Below are positions 34,796 to 46,882 of a stretch of 49,143 bases of DNA, in pieces. Where the stretch lies: NCBI GenBank assembly GCA_019649035.1, contig BMAT01001128.1:27831-76973 (forward strand). The letters are read 5' to 3'. Made by a program: the position numbers and the translations under genes. The first letter of the stretch is position 1; each line of letters opens with the position of its first letter. The DNA comes from Elysia marginata (taxonomy: Eukaryota; Mollusca; Gastropoda; Plakobranchidae). The notes beneath the pieces were generated by a model. It saw nothing but the letters and a program-made list of their open reading frames with translations, did not search any database and was not told where the DNA came from.

Positions 34796-37352
34796 AAATC
34801 ATTACTGATCGTGCTGTCGCGTCATATATTATTATCATTAATTTTTGTTATAGGTTATTTTATACTCGATTGAAGTAAAAGTAAAACATCTTAATCTTAA
34901 GTGTAAAAACGCTTTATCGGGTAATCTCCTAGACTTTTAAAAGAAAATAACCTCAGAGCTTCAATGCTAGTGAAATTTTCCAATGAAGTATATATTGTGA
35001 TAGTCTCTCCCTCTAATCCACTATAAAATAACTATAAAGTAAGAGTGTTAAGTGAAAGGGTCTCTTGCTTAGAAATGCGCAATGAACGGATTAGATCTAG
35101 TATTAGTGATGTAGTTTAGGATTTATATTAACTGTTCAATTTTGCCTTGCAATTTTTGTATCTATAAAGTTGTAATCTTTAAACACTTTCGTTCCTACAT
35201 TTTCGTGTTGTTTTTTTTTATTAAAGCGTTTAGAGCACATTTATAAGCGCTATATAAAAACGCTCTTTACTTTACTTGTTGAATCAGCGTATATTGGTGT
35301 CACATATTGTGCACATAGAGACTACTCTAGCAAGAAGTAGTAAGCCTATTTAAATTAGCACTGATTCTCAATTGATTGTGAAATAAATGATTGGATGGTT
35401 TGACCTTGTAATGAATGCTAACATATAAGGTATTTAACCATACTTGCAAGTTATTGCTCTAAGAAGGGAAACATATCAATGTAAATTTTCGCTAACACAA
35501 AAAAGTTTCGGCTTTATTATACCTTCATGAGTAAAAAAATGATAATTATACAATTGAAAGTTTAAGAAAATTAGTGGATGCTAAAAGTCTCCGTTTATTG
35601 TAAAGAAATTTTCTGGCGTTGAATCACAAAAACTGGGATGTGAAACACGGTAGTCAAATACAGAGCAGTGATTTTAACAGTCTCATAAAATCAGCCTAGT
35701 TGCCGACTTTTGCGATGTAGAACTATACATTATACAGTCTGGTACGGATAACTAGTCAAAATTCAGATTATCAGTGTAAATAAAAAGAATAAAATTGCCA
35801 TTTAAATTAATTTCGAGTTGAACAAGTTCATTGTATACAATTATCTAGATTCCATTGGACTGAACTGGGCATCAATCAGGTCTTGAAAATCCGTCAAGTC
35901 AGGTTTCTATATTTTCGGTATGTTCTAAGTCACTAAAGAATAAAAGATCTAGAACCAGTGAAGTCTGTTTCTCGTAAAGCTAAGACAAACGCAGTTAAGA
36001 TTCTGCATAATGTTTGATGTTGCTTCTTAATTAAGAAAATTTTGTTGTCCATGAAAAAAATTCTGTCTTCGCCTTCTTCGGTAGCTTTTAATATTGTTAA
36101 TAGATCGTCTTTATTCAGTTATCTCGATATACTGTGAGGAATGATATCACTCTTCCTATTTGACTCCGATATTAGAAATCAACAGTCCCGAAAAAAACGC
36201 AAAGAAAAATGTCATCTAAAATCAGCTTTTTACCAAAGGCATTCGTCATTGACCTTTGGACACCAAATGGGTTTTTGAACTAATTTTTGGAATCTCTTTT
36301 TGCCATGGGTTTTGTTATATGTGTGTAATGAAGACAGATGGAGGTGAATGCTGAAGACATCATGAAAAATGTCTCCGCTATTCTTTGAACGTCACGGAAC
36401 CAACGAAGTTTGCGTTTCGATGAAAGGGTAAATATACATGTACTTACTACAAAAGTAGTCATCTGAGCAGAGTTAGCTGGCAAAGGACAGGTAGAGATGG
36501 CTTAATATGACCTTTAACCTCAGAAACAGGACATGGAACATAGTTATATGTTTTTATTCAAGTGACTAACCATTATTGATGGGTGCCTTTATGGCCAGAT
36601 TAGCTGATATAGAACATTTCAAGAATGCTGAAAAAAATTCTTAAATATAATTTCAAAAGAACAGAAGCTTTGAACCTTTGAAATAAAAACGTGTCTAGTA
36701 TGAATATGATAACACAGTGCGTAAGAAATTCTTATCTTTTGAGCTGTATTCCTTCTGCCGCACGGTTTACATTAGCATGTTTGTGTGTTTGAGGTAGAGT
36801 TTTCCACTAGTCATACACATCATCAAAATTACACACCTAGAAGAAAAACTGATAATAGAAAATTCCATTGATCTAAAGCGCGCAAGTCATGCTTTTGACA
36901 AGACCATGCAGTTTTTAGCGAGATGCTAGGATTTCTGTCGGACAAACAACAGTCTGGTTTAGACAACAGTCTGTGATTTTACCTTTCTGAGTGGCCAGTA
37001 CAGAGTTATGAACATACTATCATTGACGTGTATGTCGGTAGCTCCAAACCATTCAATATTAAGATTTATTTAGATTAATAAAGAAGAAACAGAAAAAGAA
37101 CGAAAAAAAAACCAACCAAAACATTGTGAAGAGAAGACGGAAAAGTATTATTGTTTTTAATTTCTTGTAATGAGTCGGATAGTTATGAAATTATGCTGGA
37201 CTGCTCTGTAGAACATGCTAAAACTCAAAATTGTCCAATCACCAAGGCTGTTCATTAATATTTTTTTAAAAATTAGGTTATAAAGTCAGAAGAATCAGAG
37301 CGAATAACTGACAAGAAGCGGAGAGAAATACCGATACTAAGTTACACGTGCC

Positions 37353-37385
37353 TGTGTGTGTGTGTGTGTGTGTGTGGGGGGGGGG
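37353..37385. repeat. GT microsatellite plus G run
   Basis: A (GT)n run followed by about ten G. Confidence 0.95.
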
Positions 37386-37565
37386 TATTTTACTGCATAA
37401 ACCTGCACATCTACAATGGCCTGTACAAGTAGATAGAGCTCACGCCTCACTAGATAATATCATACAACTGACCTTGATGTATTTACTTTTCTTTTAGATA
37501 AATTTATAATCTCGCTGCAGGACTTCAAAGTACTTACATTGGCAAATAAATAAAAAAAATGTGGG

Positions 37566-37652
37566 AATCTTTGTCGATGTATAAAACACTTTCTATAAAA
37601 GTGATGTTCGTATGTATTGTGTATATTGATCATCGTCTTGTAAAAACCAGAA
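37566..37652 (+). repeat. 87-bp duplication, copy 1 (intergenic)
   Basis: Identical to 39871-39957 except for one base (CTATAAAAG versus CTATGAAAG), same orientation, 2.3 kb apart. Flanks are unrelated. No coding or recognised element type. Confidence 0.97.
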
Positions 37653-39044
37653 GACCAGTAAATACTTTACCGAGAGTTTCTTACGTTTAAGGTAGAAGCT
37701 AGGATATTATCCCATATTACGCCTTCATAACAACAATATCAACTCTTTTCAAATTTAAGAGCTGAATTAATCTTTCTTTTACGATATTTTTCGAGTTTTC
37801 TACAGAGTCAATAGACAATTTTTCTGCCGTTCTTTAACAGATTGTTAACTATATTTAGATATATATGGTAGGTATGACTTGAACTAGTGTTAACTCTTAC
37901 TTGTACTTTTAATATCAAATTCAAACGATTTCAAATGACTTTATCGACTAATATTTAGGGCGTGGTTTATTCAATATGTAAACAATCATAGTTAAACACA
38001 TAAACTCTTTCTTGTTATAACTTGATTTAAATCTCTAACCATTTTGTGATTTATGTGTTTGTTTATCTTTCTCAGCTCCACTTTCAATGGATTTTTCCTC
38101 TCTTGGCAAAAAGGGTACATGTATCTAATAGAATCTAGCTATCCTCTCAGCAAGTGTTATAAAATGAAACTTTAACTTGCATTACTAATAGTCAATTAAA
38201 AATGTACACAAGCCCAGCTGCTGTTTGGAGTTGCATTTCAGACTTCCCCTCGATCCTATTAACATACCCAAGTAAAGGGTTCGGCATTAAAGTCTGTTAT
38301 GTCCAAACGCAGAGTGGCCCCGATATTTATGTGAGTATAAATAGAGAGGATATGATAGGAAAGAGGCATTTTCATCATTTTTAGTTGAACGTTCTATAGA
38401 GTATACTCTATGTTTACACTGAAAGGTGCCTTGGTGGATGCTAGTAAAATCATATGGATAGTTATAAGAATACTAAGACAAAAAATACTAGGATTAGATT
38501 TTACTACATTACAAATACTTTTAAATTATATCAAAATCCGCACATCAGCATTTTTTGGGATACGAAAACAAATGCTATTCTTTTACAAAATTTAATAAAA
38601 TACAAAATAATAAACAACCTTAATATATCTTTAGTAAATTATTAATGATATAACTGTGTGATGTTTAGATCCTTGATGAGACGATCAGCCACTAATTCGA
38701 TAGTTTACTTGGTTCGAATTCGGTTTGATTAGTGATGTCTGTTTTATTGTTTTTTTATGTTTCTCAATTCAAAAGTAGTAGGCGTATACCCAGTTCTATC
38801 ATCTCATTTTTACGACTACTTTTCTTTGAATGGATTAAAAAGCTCTAAATGTTTTCAAAATAAGCGATATAGCAAGTATATTCTTAGAAAACAGAATAAA
38901 GGTTGCGATTCTTTCAGATCACGGTAAATATATTACACATAACTGTTAGCGGAACAGGTGCACATGAAAAACGGATAAGTAATGATACTTGAGCCCATAA
39001 CATGTTTTAACAAAAAAATTCATGGCAAGGAGGAAAGAGAGGGG

Positions 39045-39122
39045 TAGCGAGAGAGAGACAGAGAGAAAGAGAGAGACACAGAGAGAAAGAGAGAGACAGA
39101 GAGACAGAGAGAGAGAGAGAGT
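39045..39122. repeat. GA-rich microsatellite
   Basis: GA/CA dinucleotide-rich run upstream of the thioesterase gene. Purine-rich sequence continues with interruptions to about 39330. Confidence 0.9.
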
Positions 39123-39459
39123 AGGCAAACATAATAAAGAAAATCAGGTATACTAAGAAAAAATAAGACAGAAACAAAGGGGCTGATACAGAAGTACGCA
39201 TAATAATATTGAATAGTAGAGAAAAAATGAGAAACACAGAGATAGATAGACTCAGGAGGATAAAAAATATTGAGAGTGGATTAGAGAAGAGGGGGGAGAG
39301 ATAGAGAGAGAAAGATTGAGAGAAATGTGTTCATAACTGGCTTGCTTTTTTCTCTTTCCACTTTGATTTTGCGACGCAAACTTAAACCGTGTGATTACAC
39401 ATAAAATATTAATTATCTTCCTAAGCTATATTTGTGCAACACAAAACTGTTCAAGTCCT

Positions 39460-39683
39460 ATGGAGAAATTACCGCATCATTCCCATAAAAATGGAAACTT
39501 CTCTAAGGAAGACAAGAAACGAAACGTCACCGATTTGGACGAGGAAACAGGTCGGAGTCAAACAAAACAGGTACACAGCAATACTCAAGCCTCAGACGTT
39601 AGCCAGACAAGTGCAAGTAAAAAAAAGCTTGATGGAGGTCACAAAGCCGATCCATTTACAGAACCTCCTAGTGGAAGCGCCGG
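39460..39683 (+). CDS. Acyl-ACP thioesterase-like protein, exon 1 (N-terminal leader)
   Basis: This is the first supported exon of a six-exon gene. From ATG at 39460 it encodes residues 1-74 plus two bases and ends SGSAG at donor GCCGG|GTATGT. The segment is very hydrophilic (Lys, Ser, Thr, Asp, His) and looks disordered. It has no evident signal peptide or membrane segment. It joins in phase 2 to the exon at 40597, and with it the whole six-exon coding length is 1131 bases, an exact multiple of three. The start is uncertain. The frame stays open for 31 codons upstream without ATG, and a plausible acceptor (ATCTTCCTAAG, ending 39425) suggests a 5'UTR or an earlier exon. The codons upstream read as a hydrophobic stretch, so a different N-terminus encoded by an upstream exon is possible. 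Confidence 0.7.
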
Positions 39684-40596
39684 GTATGTGTTCAATAAAA
39701 GTGATGTATCAATGTGTTTGGTTTGCAACCTGTGGACCTGCTTGGTTACGCTCATGAAAACCTTTCAGCACCAAATACAACTTACCACACTTTCGGACAT
39801 CATTCTTGTCGACCTCTATGAAATTCATCTTAGTTACAACTGTACTAATAATGTTTTCGAGCAGGTGTTTAATCTTTGTCGATGTATAAAACACTTTCTA
39901 TGAAAGTGATGTTCGTATGTATTGTGTATATTGATCATCGTCTTGTAAAAACCAGAACAATTGTCCCTTTAAACGGCAATCAAGATTTGTCTTCTGATTT
40001 CTTGTTTTACTATCATATTTTTAGTGATGTGTTATAAGGGGTAAAGGTAGGCCACCAATTACCAATTTATCTGGATACAATAAAGGGGGAGGGGTTGTTA
40101 AATGATGCTAATTACTTAAGGCTATACATAAAATTTATGCTGATTTTTAGTCCCTACCCAGTGCTTTTTGTGCTTTCTTTTTGTCTCTCATAATACTGAG
40201 TTTTTGTTTTTCTAACTCCCTTTTTAAATCTTTTTCTCTGTCGTCATACCTTTCTCTCTCTCTTGCTCTCTCTCTTTTTCTCTCTTTCTCTTTCTCTCTC
40301 TCTGTCTGTCTCTTTCTCTCTCTATTTTACTGCCTCTCTGACTCGCACACAGATCCACAGACTCTCTTTTCTCTTCGTTTTGTAAGTTCTGTTTATTGCC
40401 CAATAATTCCCACTTTTTTCTGAGTCTCTACTTATGCAACAATCTCTCTCTCTCTCTTTCTGTTTCTCCATTTATCTACTTATTTCCCTTTCTTTCTGCC
40501 ATTCTCCCTAAATCTCTCTATATATTATCAATGAATTAAATTGTTTTTTTAAAAACAATAAAAGTCATTTTTGCTTTCTTTACATGCTGCCACCAG
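39684..40596 (+). other. Thioesterase intron 1
   Basis: GTATGT at 39684 to CACCAG at 40596. It contains copy 2 of the 87-bp duplication and CT microsatellites (40251-40325 and 40443-40462). No coding sequence is supported. Confidence 0.85.
39871..39957 (+). repeat. 87-bp duplication, copy 2 (thioesterase intron 1)
   Basis: Partner of 37566-37652, with one mismatch in 87 bases. It lies in the first intron of the thioesterase gene. Confidence 0.97.
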
Positions 40597-40706
40597 CTAC
40601 TCCCAGTTACTAAGAAACTTCCCAATGGAAGCGACCCAACACAATCCCGAGGCTCACTGTGTCAGTTTCAACCTCCCGTCCTTACCCCTCACCAGAGACA
40701 GACACG
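40597..40706 (+). CDS. Acyl-ACP thioesterase-like protein, exon 2
   Basis: It encodes residues 75-111 plus one base: YSQLLRNFPMEATQHN, then PEAHCVSFNLPSLPLTRDRH. The acceptor is CTGCCACCAG|C at 40596 and the donor is CACG|GTAAGG at 40707. Phase 2 in and phase 1 out both match the neighbouring exons. This segment links the hydrophilic leader to the first catalytic-type fold. It has no motif I can name, but it is coding-like in composition and sits between other exons of the same frame. Confidence 0.85.
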
Positions 40707-42356
40707 GTAAGGTGATAGCATAGAAGAGTGAAAGAGAATTAAAGAGTCAAAGAGAGAGAAAGAGTGAAAAAAAGAGATAGACAGAGACAAACAGAAAAGA
40801 AATAAAGAAGAGGAAAAGAAAGAGAAAGATTATGGAGAAAAAGACAAAGAGAAAGAAAGAGAAACACAAATGAAAAAGACTCAGACGAAAGAACAAAAGA
40901 GACCGATAGCAACTCTGATCAAGGAAGCAAGAGAGAGAGGGAGAGAGAGAGAGAGAGGGGGGGGATGGAGGGGAAACAAAGAATGGAGCGGAAGGCAGAT
41001 ACAAGAGAAATACCCTAAGACAGAAGCAGAATAGTGAAAATCAAAAGTGAGAAGGGTCAATGCGTTTTCTTTCTTGAGGCTTAGAGCTGGCATAAATTCA
41101 ATTCCATTAAATCATAGATTTTAGTACTTTACCCTTACAGCGTCTACACTTTTCTAGAGACGTGAATTGTGTTTTATGCTGCTCTATCTTTAAACCTAGA
41201 AGCGCTATGATTAATTTTTGCGTCATATTCTCCCTACGTGTTACTTAAAAAAAATTCCCATTTATAGACACTTCAAGGATTGAGAAAACAAATGTAATGG
41301 ACTCGCTGAACGCTGAAAGTATAAATAAATTTTCTATAGAACTGAAAATTTGTAAATTGAAAAAAGCAACAATCTCTACGCACCAGAATTTTCTGTAACT
41401 TTATATCGCTTAAGTCTATTTATGGTAAAATAGAGAGACACACAGATGAAAGAGATATTTGACGATGAAATACAATAAAAATGCACAATATATACTAAAT
41501 TTCCCTCGCAATATGAGCTCAAAGTGGAAATCAAAGAAGGTTTTATAATTATTTCTTCTCAAACACTTGGTGGAGTCCGCACAGCATCTCAATAGTAACT
41601 TACTTTAATACTCAATTCATTCAGATAGCACTGCATTACAGGCAACCTCGCATCAGTTTGCAAGCTACACTAGCCTATCACTTCTTTCCTAACAGCAATT
41701 GGCTTTCTTGTTTGGACAACGTTATAGCAAGGCCCAGGGAGACAAAGGCTGCCTCATGGACGTTAAAACTTAAGACGAACTTTTCTGAACAGACCGAACA
41801 AATGAAAAAGGCCCAGAATATCTAGATCTAGATTATAGATGTGATAGATTAGTAAAAGTATAGCTGCACTTGGATCTTACCTAGATCCGTAAGTTCGTTT
41901 CACATTTTATTGCAGTTAAGAGAGCTGCCTTACACGTTACATTATAGCGAACATTCTTTTCTAATCCAAATAAAACAGACCAATCAAGAAAGCTGGTTGC
42001 TGCTACAATTAACCTTTTTTTTTCTTCGACATTTCACACTACGCGTATCCCACACGAAAGTGTTCGGACCGCCTCTGGAGCGAAGGAAAAAATTGTCCCT
42101 ATGTTTAACCTACACCCACGAAGCACTCACACATTACTTGAAACCCAAAACGGATTACAGCGGCTTAGCGGTTAATAGAAGGACCGGGGTCTTCCGTATG
42201 GGATACGTATCATTTGAAAAGACCTTAAACAAGAGAGCAATAAAGGCAATTTTGAAATGCAATAGAAACACTGCCGTTTCATAAAATCTTATCTCAAGAG
42301 TTCATGGCTCATGGTGTGCGATGTCAGTCAGTCTTTGCATTTTATTTTGATTGCAG
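40707..42356 (+). other. Thioesterase intron 2
   Basis: GTAAGG at 40707 to TTGCAG at 42356. It contains purine-rich GA repeats (about 40740-40965) and a 124-codon plus-strand open frame (41910-42284) that lacks an early ATG and resembles nothing I know. Confidence 0.85.
40929..40965. repeat. GA microsatellite with G run
   Basis: AG dinucleotides followed by about eight G, in intron 2. Confidence 0.9.
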
Positions 42357-42513
42357 GTCAACCCTACGTAGGGGATATCGTATACCAAGTTGCCCCAGGA
42401 GTGTTCTATCACATGTTCTGTAACTCTTCTCTGAGAGCAACTGGCAACGATTTCTGGTCTCTGGATGTACAGGAAATGGCTGCAGATCGACAATGCAGTA
42501 TAATAGCTCTAAA
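42357..42513 (+). CDS. Acyl-ACP thioesterase-like protein, exon 3 (start of first hot-dog-like unit)
   Basis: It encodes about residues 112-164, including YVGDIVYQVAPGVFYHMF and LRATGNDFWSLDVQEMAADR. The acceptor is TTGATTGCAG at 42356 and the donor is CTAAA|GTAAGA at 42514. Phase is 1 in and 2 out. The segment before the clear C-terminal thioesterase domain has the length and order expected of the N-terminal hot-dog of FatA/FatB-type proteins, which positions substrate. Sequence similarity there is weak, so the fold is inferred from position. Confidence 0.88.
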
Positions 42514-43331
42514 GTAAGACTAAGCTGGTTTATGACGACTAAAAGTTTTTATATTGTAGTAACATTTAGCTGATCAAATTGTTCAAAGCGTCCAATAAGA
42601 AACGAGATTAGAGATCAAACGAGAGAAGCGTCGTGTCTCTGCAAGTCAAAACCCAAAAAGAACTATAATGTAGTCTAAACCTAGATAAAGGTTTTTTTCG
42701 ATGCTTATGTTATGTTTATAATAAATGTGTTATTTAAAACTAAAAAGCAATAGAGCTAAATAGGATAATTTCTATCTTCAATACAGAATCAATCTGAAGC
42801 GAAAATTTTGCAAGATTTTAGGTCTTTAAGAAAACGCCATTTAAAAGTCTATTTTTCTTTACAACGAACAAAAGTTTGAAGGTCTTTCCACAATGATGTG
42901 GACGACATGGATGACTTAATGACGTTTTAGACGTTTGGAAGCTTAGAAAATGTCTTGTTTCAAGCAGTAATGTTTTTGGAGTTAAAAATTGAGTTATCCG
43001 ACTCATTCACCTTGAATGCGACACATAATACTTAAGTCTAACTCCCGCGTGGAGGCCGTGATGGCCCCCGGTTTTGTTTGTGTTTGGCTTACATAAAAAT
43101 TGCGTCAAGATTACGATTTTAGGATAATTTTAATGCATATATTGGAATTTTTTAATTGAATTGTTTTGTTCCACCGGCCGGGGAATAGCCGACAACTAAT
43201 GCAAAAATATCTTTCTCCTCCTGATATTTTGAACATTTGGCGCGGCTGGCGGTCAGGATGAGGAAAAACTCTATTTTTCATGCAAACTTTCCATCTATAA
43301 TACAATTAGGACGTTGGCTCGCGGCATCCGT

Positions 43332-43354
43332 CACGTGTGCGTCCCGATCACGTG
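43332..43354. promoter_or_regulatory. Paired CACGTG E-boxes
   Basis: CACGTG at 43332-43337 and 43349-43354, 17 bases start to start, in a CpG-enriched patch of intron 3. This is the type bound by bHLH-ZIP factors (USF, MITF/TFE, Myc/Max). Motif match only. Confidence 0.35.
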
Positions 43355-44778
43355 GATGGCGGAATTAAGTAATAAGTTTTCAATTTGTAAGAGAAGAGGC
43401 TTTTCTGAAAATGATTCTAGTCAGAGTTATCCCTTAATGCTAGCATTTATAGCTTCATCTGCTTGCAAGAGGTATGAAAAACATTCTTAATAAGAATTTA
43501 TGACTTCCAATTGATTCGCCATGGACGCGATACTTATCAAGCTACGCGTACCACGACCAGCCTATCAACTCTCTGAGGATCGGTTGTAAAATAAACGTAT
43601 TAATATGGCCTTCATTATCTAAGATAGCCATATGGTTTTTACACATAGCAAAGGTGAGAACAATGATTTTTTAATAACCTTTCCTCAATACAAACAGATA
43701 TTTGAACCCATGACTTCCCGAAGTTATTTTTAGATTGATAAATTTGGTGCATGCAAAGATACTAGATCTAGCAAGTTTCATTTTCAAGTAGTGCAACATT
43801 TCATTATAAGTAAACTTCCAAGCTCGAGTGTCTACTACTACATTATGGTTTCTGACTGTTGTGAATAAGCGCATTAACATGAGACTAAATTGTCGGGAAC
43901 AGAAACCATGCAGAATCAGAGTGCGAGTTGGAGTCATTCGTTAGTTCTCTGCAAAACTGTTTTGAACATAGAGAATTAAAAAGTGTTCTCAAAACGCTTT
44001 TGGCAAATCTGGAAAACTTTTCTTTACAGACAATATTAAATTGTCGAAGTAACAAAAAAATTTTACAGACCTTTAGCACACGCACCGTGTCGCACTACGC
44101 GTACGTGAAAATCGGGAAAGCAGATTGAGTTACTATAAAAATAATGAAATCAGTTTCTAAAAATAGAACGTCTGTACGACGTTCATTTCAGGCCTTTATA
44201 TGTACAATGAATTATTTTTGCAAAGCAACAAAGAACACAAAAAAAACATCTAATACTGAACCTGTGCATTTTCGCTCTCTCTTGTAAGATTCCCGAAATT
44301 TACTTGGACTTCTAAGAAAGGCATGTTTCTAAGTTTTCAATCCTGAGAAACCTAACCATTTCTTCAATAGACTTAGTCATCTAGACCTAAACTTTCCTAA
44401 ACTTAAGTTAATGGAGATATTACATGTACTTTCAAAATATTTTAAGAGGCGTGTACCTTTTTACCATCTTTTTCTGAGAGATTTTCAGTTTCTATATGAC
44501 GACTACACGAGTACAGATGTGATACACAACCACTGCTCCAAGAAAGAGATGACCTTATAGATTAAAGTCATTGTATTTAGAAAAATAGATCTCTGACGCC
44601 CTTAGGAACATCTTTTCACGTGTAATTTTCGTACCAGACTAGCTCTACTTTATTTAGTAAGAAATGTTGCACTACGTGAACATTAACCTTGCTAGTATCT
44701 TCGCATGCACTAAATTTACGATCGAAAAACAACTTCTCAACTTAATTTAGCTTACTTCCGTTACTCATTCTAACTTTG

Positions 44779-44940
44779 AACGTAGTGGCGACATTATTTA
44801 AGCTATGTTTCTCTAAGTGGCAAGGCGGTGGGTGCCGAATCATCTATAAGTCGAAGATTCGAATCATATTAAAGGTAGACATTACCACTAAAAAGCCTAC
44901 TTCTCCCCACTGCTAATTTCATACCTTTATAATACTTCAA
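44779..44940 (+). mobile_element. SINE family 2, plus-strand copy with target-site duplication
   Basis: A 162-bp insertion flanked by perfect 14-bp direct repeats TCATTCTAACTTTG (44765-44778 and 44941-44954). The head has GTAGTGGCGACATT (A-box region) and CTATAAGTCGAAGATTCGAA (B-box region), shared with the minus-strand copy at 34620-34795. The right-hand repeat lies within the 3' splice region of thioesterase exon 4 and carries a CTAAC branch-point-like motif. Confidence 0.85.
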
Positions 44941-44965
44941 TCATTCTAACTTTGGCCTTTCTCAG

Positions 44966-45097
44966 AACCGTTTTAAAGATCGACCCACAGCTGTTCGAGG
45001 CCAGCACGCCTCTCACAAGTATCCCTGTAGACATGCAAATAAGGCGAGGAGGCCAGAAACATTTCTATCTGGCTCAAGATTTTTGGACAGCAGACAG
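44966..45097 (+). CDS. Acyl-ACP thioesterase-like protein, exon 4
   Basis: It encodes about residues 164-208: TVLKIDPQLFEASTPLTSIP and then VDMQIRRGGQKHFYLAQDFW with TADR. The acceptor is GGCCTTTCTCAG at 44965 and the donor is GACAG|GTAAAA at 45098. Phase is 2 in and 2 out. The alternating pattern suits beta strands of a hot-dog fold. An inserted SINE ends just 25 bases before this exon, so its branch-point region is a duplicated copy. Confidence 0.9.
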
Positions 45098-46882
45098 GTA
45101 AAAGCCATCAAGTTCAATGGGCTGACCTATATCTCAACAGGACCACGTGATCATTGATAATGTACCAATCCTTTCCGCCTTCCTGCCAAGTGACACCGCA
45201 TTGAGTTTCTTCTTGCCTATATCGTTACAGATTGCAAGGTTGTCCCTGCAGTGGCATGATAGAAGAAACAACTGTGCAGCATAAATGAGCACTTTTGACA
45301 ATCACTTTTCCCACTAATGACGATGATCACATGATTAGTTACTGCTAAATGTGGGTCAGCCTCATCCTTTTACATTTTATTTTATACATTTAGTAAAAAG
45401 ATATACATGTATGTCTACACTAGTAAAAATGTACCCGACCTGGTCGAGTAATAGACTGGACTGTGCCAAACGTTGCCTTTTTTTTCTTCATGTCCTCACA
45501 TATTTTGCATACCGGTATTGAATGTCCAACTTTGAAAAGATTAATTTGCATCTGATCGCAAACTTTCTTCTTCTCTCAAAATCATCTCTCTGGCTATAGC
45601 TGTCCTCGATCTCCTCTCCCTTCCCCATGAAAATCACCTTCTCTTTATCTAATTTTTATCTTCCTTCATTAGGCTTCTCTTTTATCCTCTTTTTAATGCT
45701 ATGTATTTTACATATATCTGGTGCTTATTTCCGTCTCTTTCTCATATTCCTCACGAAGCAAAATATCAGTCTTCAACTTCTATAAAAGCTCTTTTAACCA
45801 ATCCCAGACGGCTACAAGGCGTATTTTTTAATTCAATTGAGGTCTAGGAGCGCTTATTTTGAAGACTTCAAATCTGAATAGGAGTCAACGCCTAGATCTA
45901 GATTTGAAGACTGGCCATTACTAAAGCTTGATGTTCGTTTAATAAAATAGTTGTTTTCTATGACGGGTTTTTAATTTATATTATATGTTCTTTGTGCACC
46001 GTATCTTTGCAACTCCCACAACGGCTTTAAAGTTCGCTTTCATTTATCACAACTTTTATGTTTAAAATTTGAAACAACCGAATGTCAAAAAACTTACACT
46101 TTAATTTTAAAAGATCAAGAAAATAATAACACTTTCAAAAAACAATGTATGTCGTTTGATCTAGATTAGACCTAGATCTACAATCTAAATGAAATAGATC
46201 TAGACCTACAAGACCTTTTGAACATAGAGTCTATATTAGGTCTAACTCAGGCTTTGTAGGGATTTTTTGTTTGTTTTATACTCTGCGTGTCACGTTCACT
46301 TCCATTTCAGGAGACAAAGGCCGAGGTGTTGCGTCGTAAGGAGAGGGAAATATGGAACAATAATGTATAAAAGTATAGCAATTTGAGAAAAAACAAAACA
46401 ACGCAAGGAAGTGCAAGAATTGATAAAGAAATGTATTCAACTTTTAATCATTCAAAAAGATTGGAAAGCCGCTGAAGAAAACCTATTACCAAACTATAGG
46501 GCCTTTTATTGCCGGCTTCCCAAGTCCGTTGTTGAATCTAGATTAGATCTACATTTACTTTATAGATTAAGTTTCTAAAATTGACTTAGCTCTAGAAATT
46601 AATCTAGATAATGTAGGTATTACATCTAGATCTAAAAGATTTTTTAAATCTACAGTCTAGATTAGGTCTAGGTTTAGATGGAACCTAGGTGTTTTGTGAG
46701 TTTTTATTTTTGTTTGTTTTAGGCTCTATGTGGCATATTTATTTCCATGTTATAGAAATTGAAAACTGAGATGTTGCTTCGTGTGGATTATGAGAGTGAC
46801 ATTATCTGCCTACATTCTTATTTATCTAAAAGTTTATGAGCCAATTTGAACAGCAAGCTGTTTAAATGCTCGTTTCTATCAG
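45098..46882 (+). other. Thioesterase intron 4
   Basis: GTAAAA at 45098 to CTATCAG at 46882. The right part is rich in TCTAGATCTAGA-type motifs and contains a diverged direct duplication (about 46140-46370 against 46510-46790). Confidence 0.85.
46140..46790. repeat. Diverged tandem duplication rich in TCTAGATC motifs
   Basis: Two direct copies about 400 bases apart share, in order, AGATCTAGA-type stretches, ATTAGGTCTA, a TTTTTGTTTGTTTTA block, CTCTGCGTGT/CTCTATGTGG, TTCCAT and GAGGTGTTGC/GAGATGTTGC. Similar AGATCTAGA clusters occur at 41820 and 45890. Confidence 0.65.

Larger units (their letters stand above)
33460..39459. other. Intergenic region between two divergent genes
   Basis: About 6 kb between the candidate T-box promoter and the first supported thioesterase codon. 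It contains a minus-strand SINE, a GT microsatellite, one copy of an 87-bp duplication and GA repeats. No coding sequence could be supported. The promoter of the thioesterase gene should be in its right part but no core motif stands out. Confidence 0.6.
42514..44965 (+). other. Thioesterase intron 3
   Basis: GTAAGA at 42514 to TTTCTCAG at 44965. It holds a CpG-enriched patch (about 43040-43370) with two CACGTG E-boxes and the SINE just before the acceptor. Confidence 0.85.

Noticed and set aside
39684-39903. Continuation of the exon 1 frame beyond the donor
   Set aside because: The GTATGT donor and exact phase match to the next exon make splicing the better reading; the continuation resembles nothing and ends in the 87-bp repeat.
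41910-42284. A 124-codon plus-strand open frame in thioesterase intron 2
   Set aside because: No early ATG, no recognisable motif, and no phase-compatible splice sites linking it to the gene.
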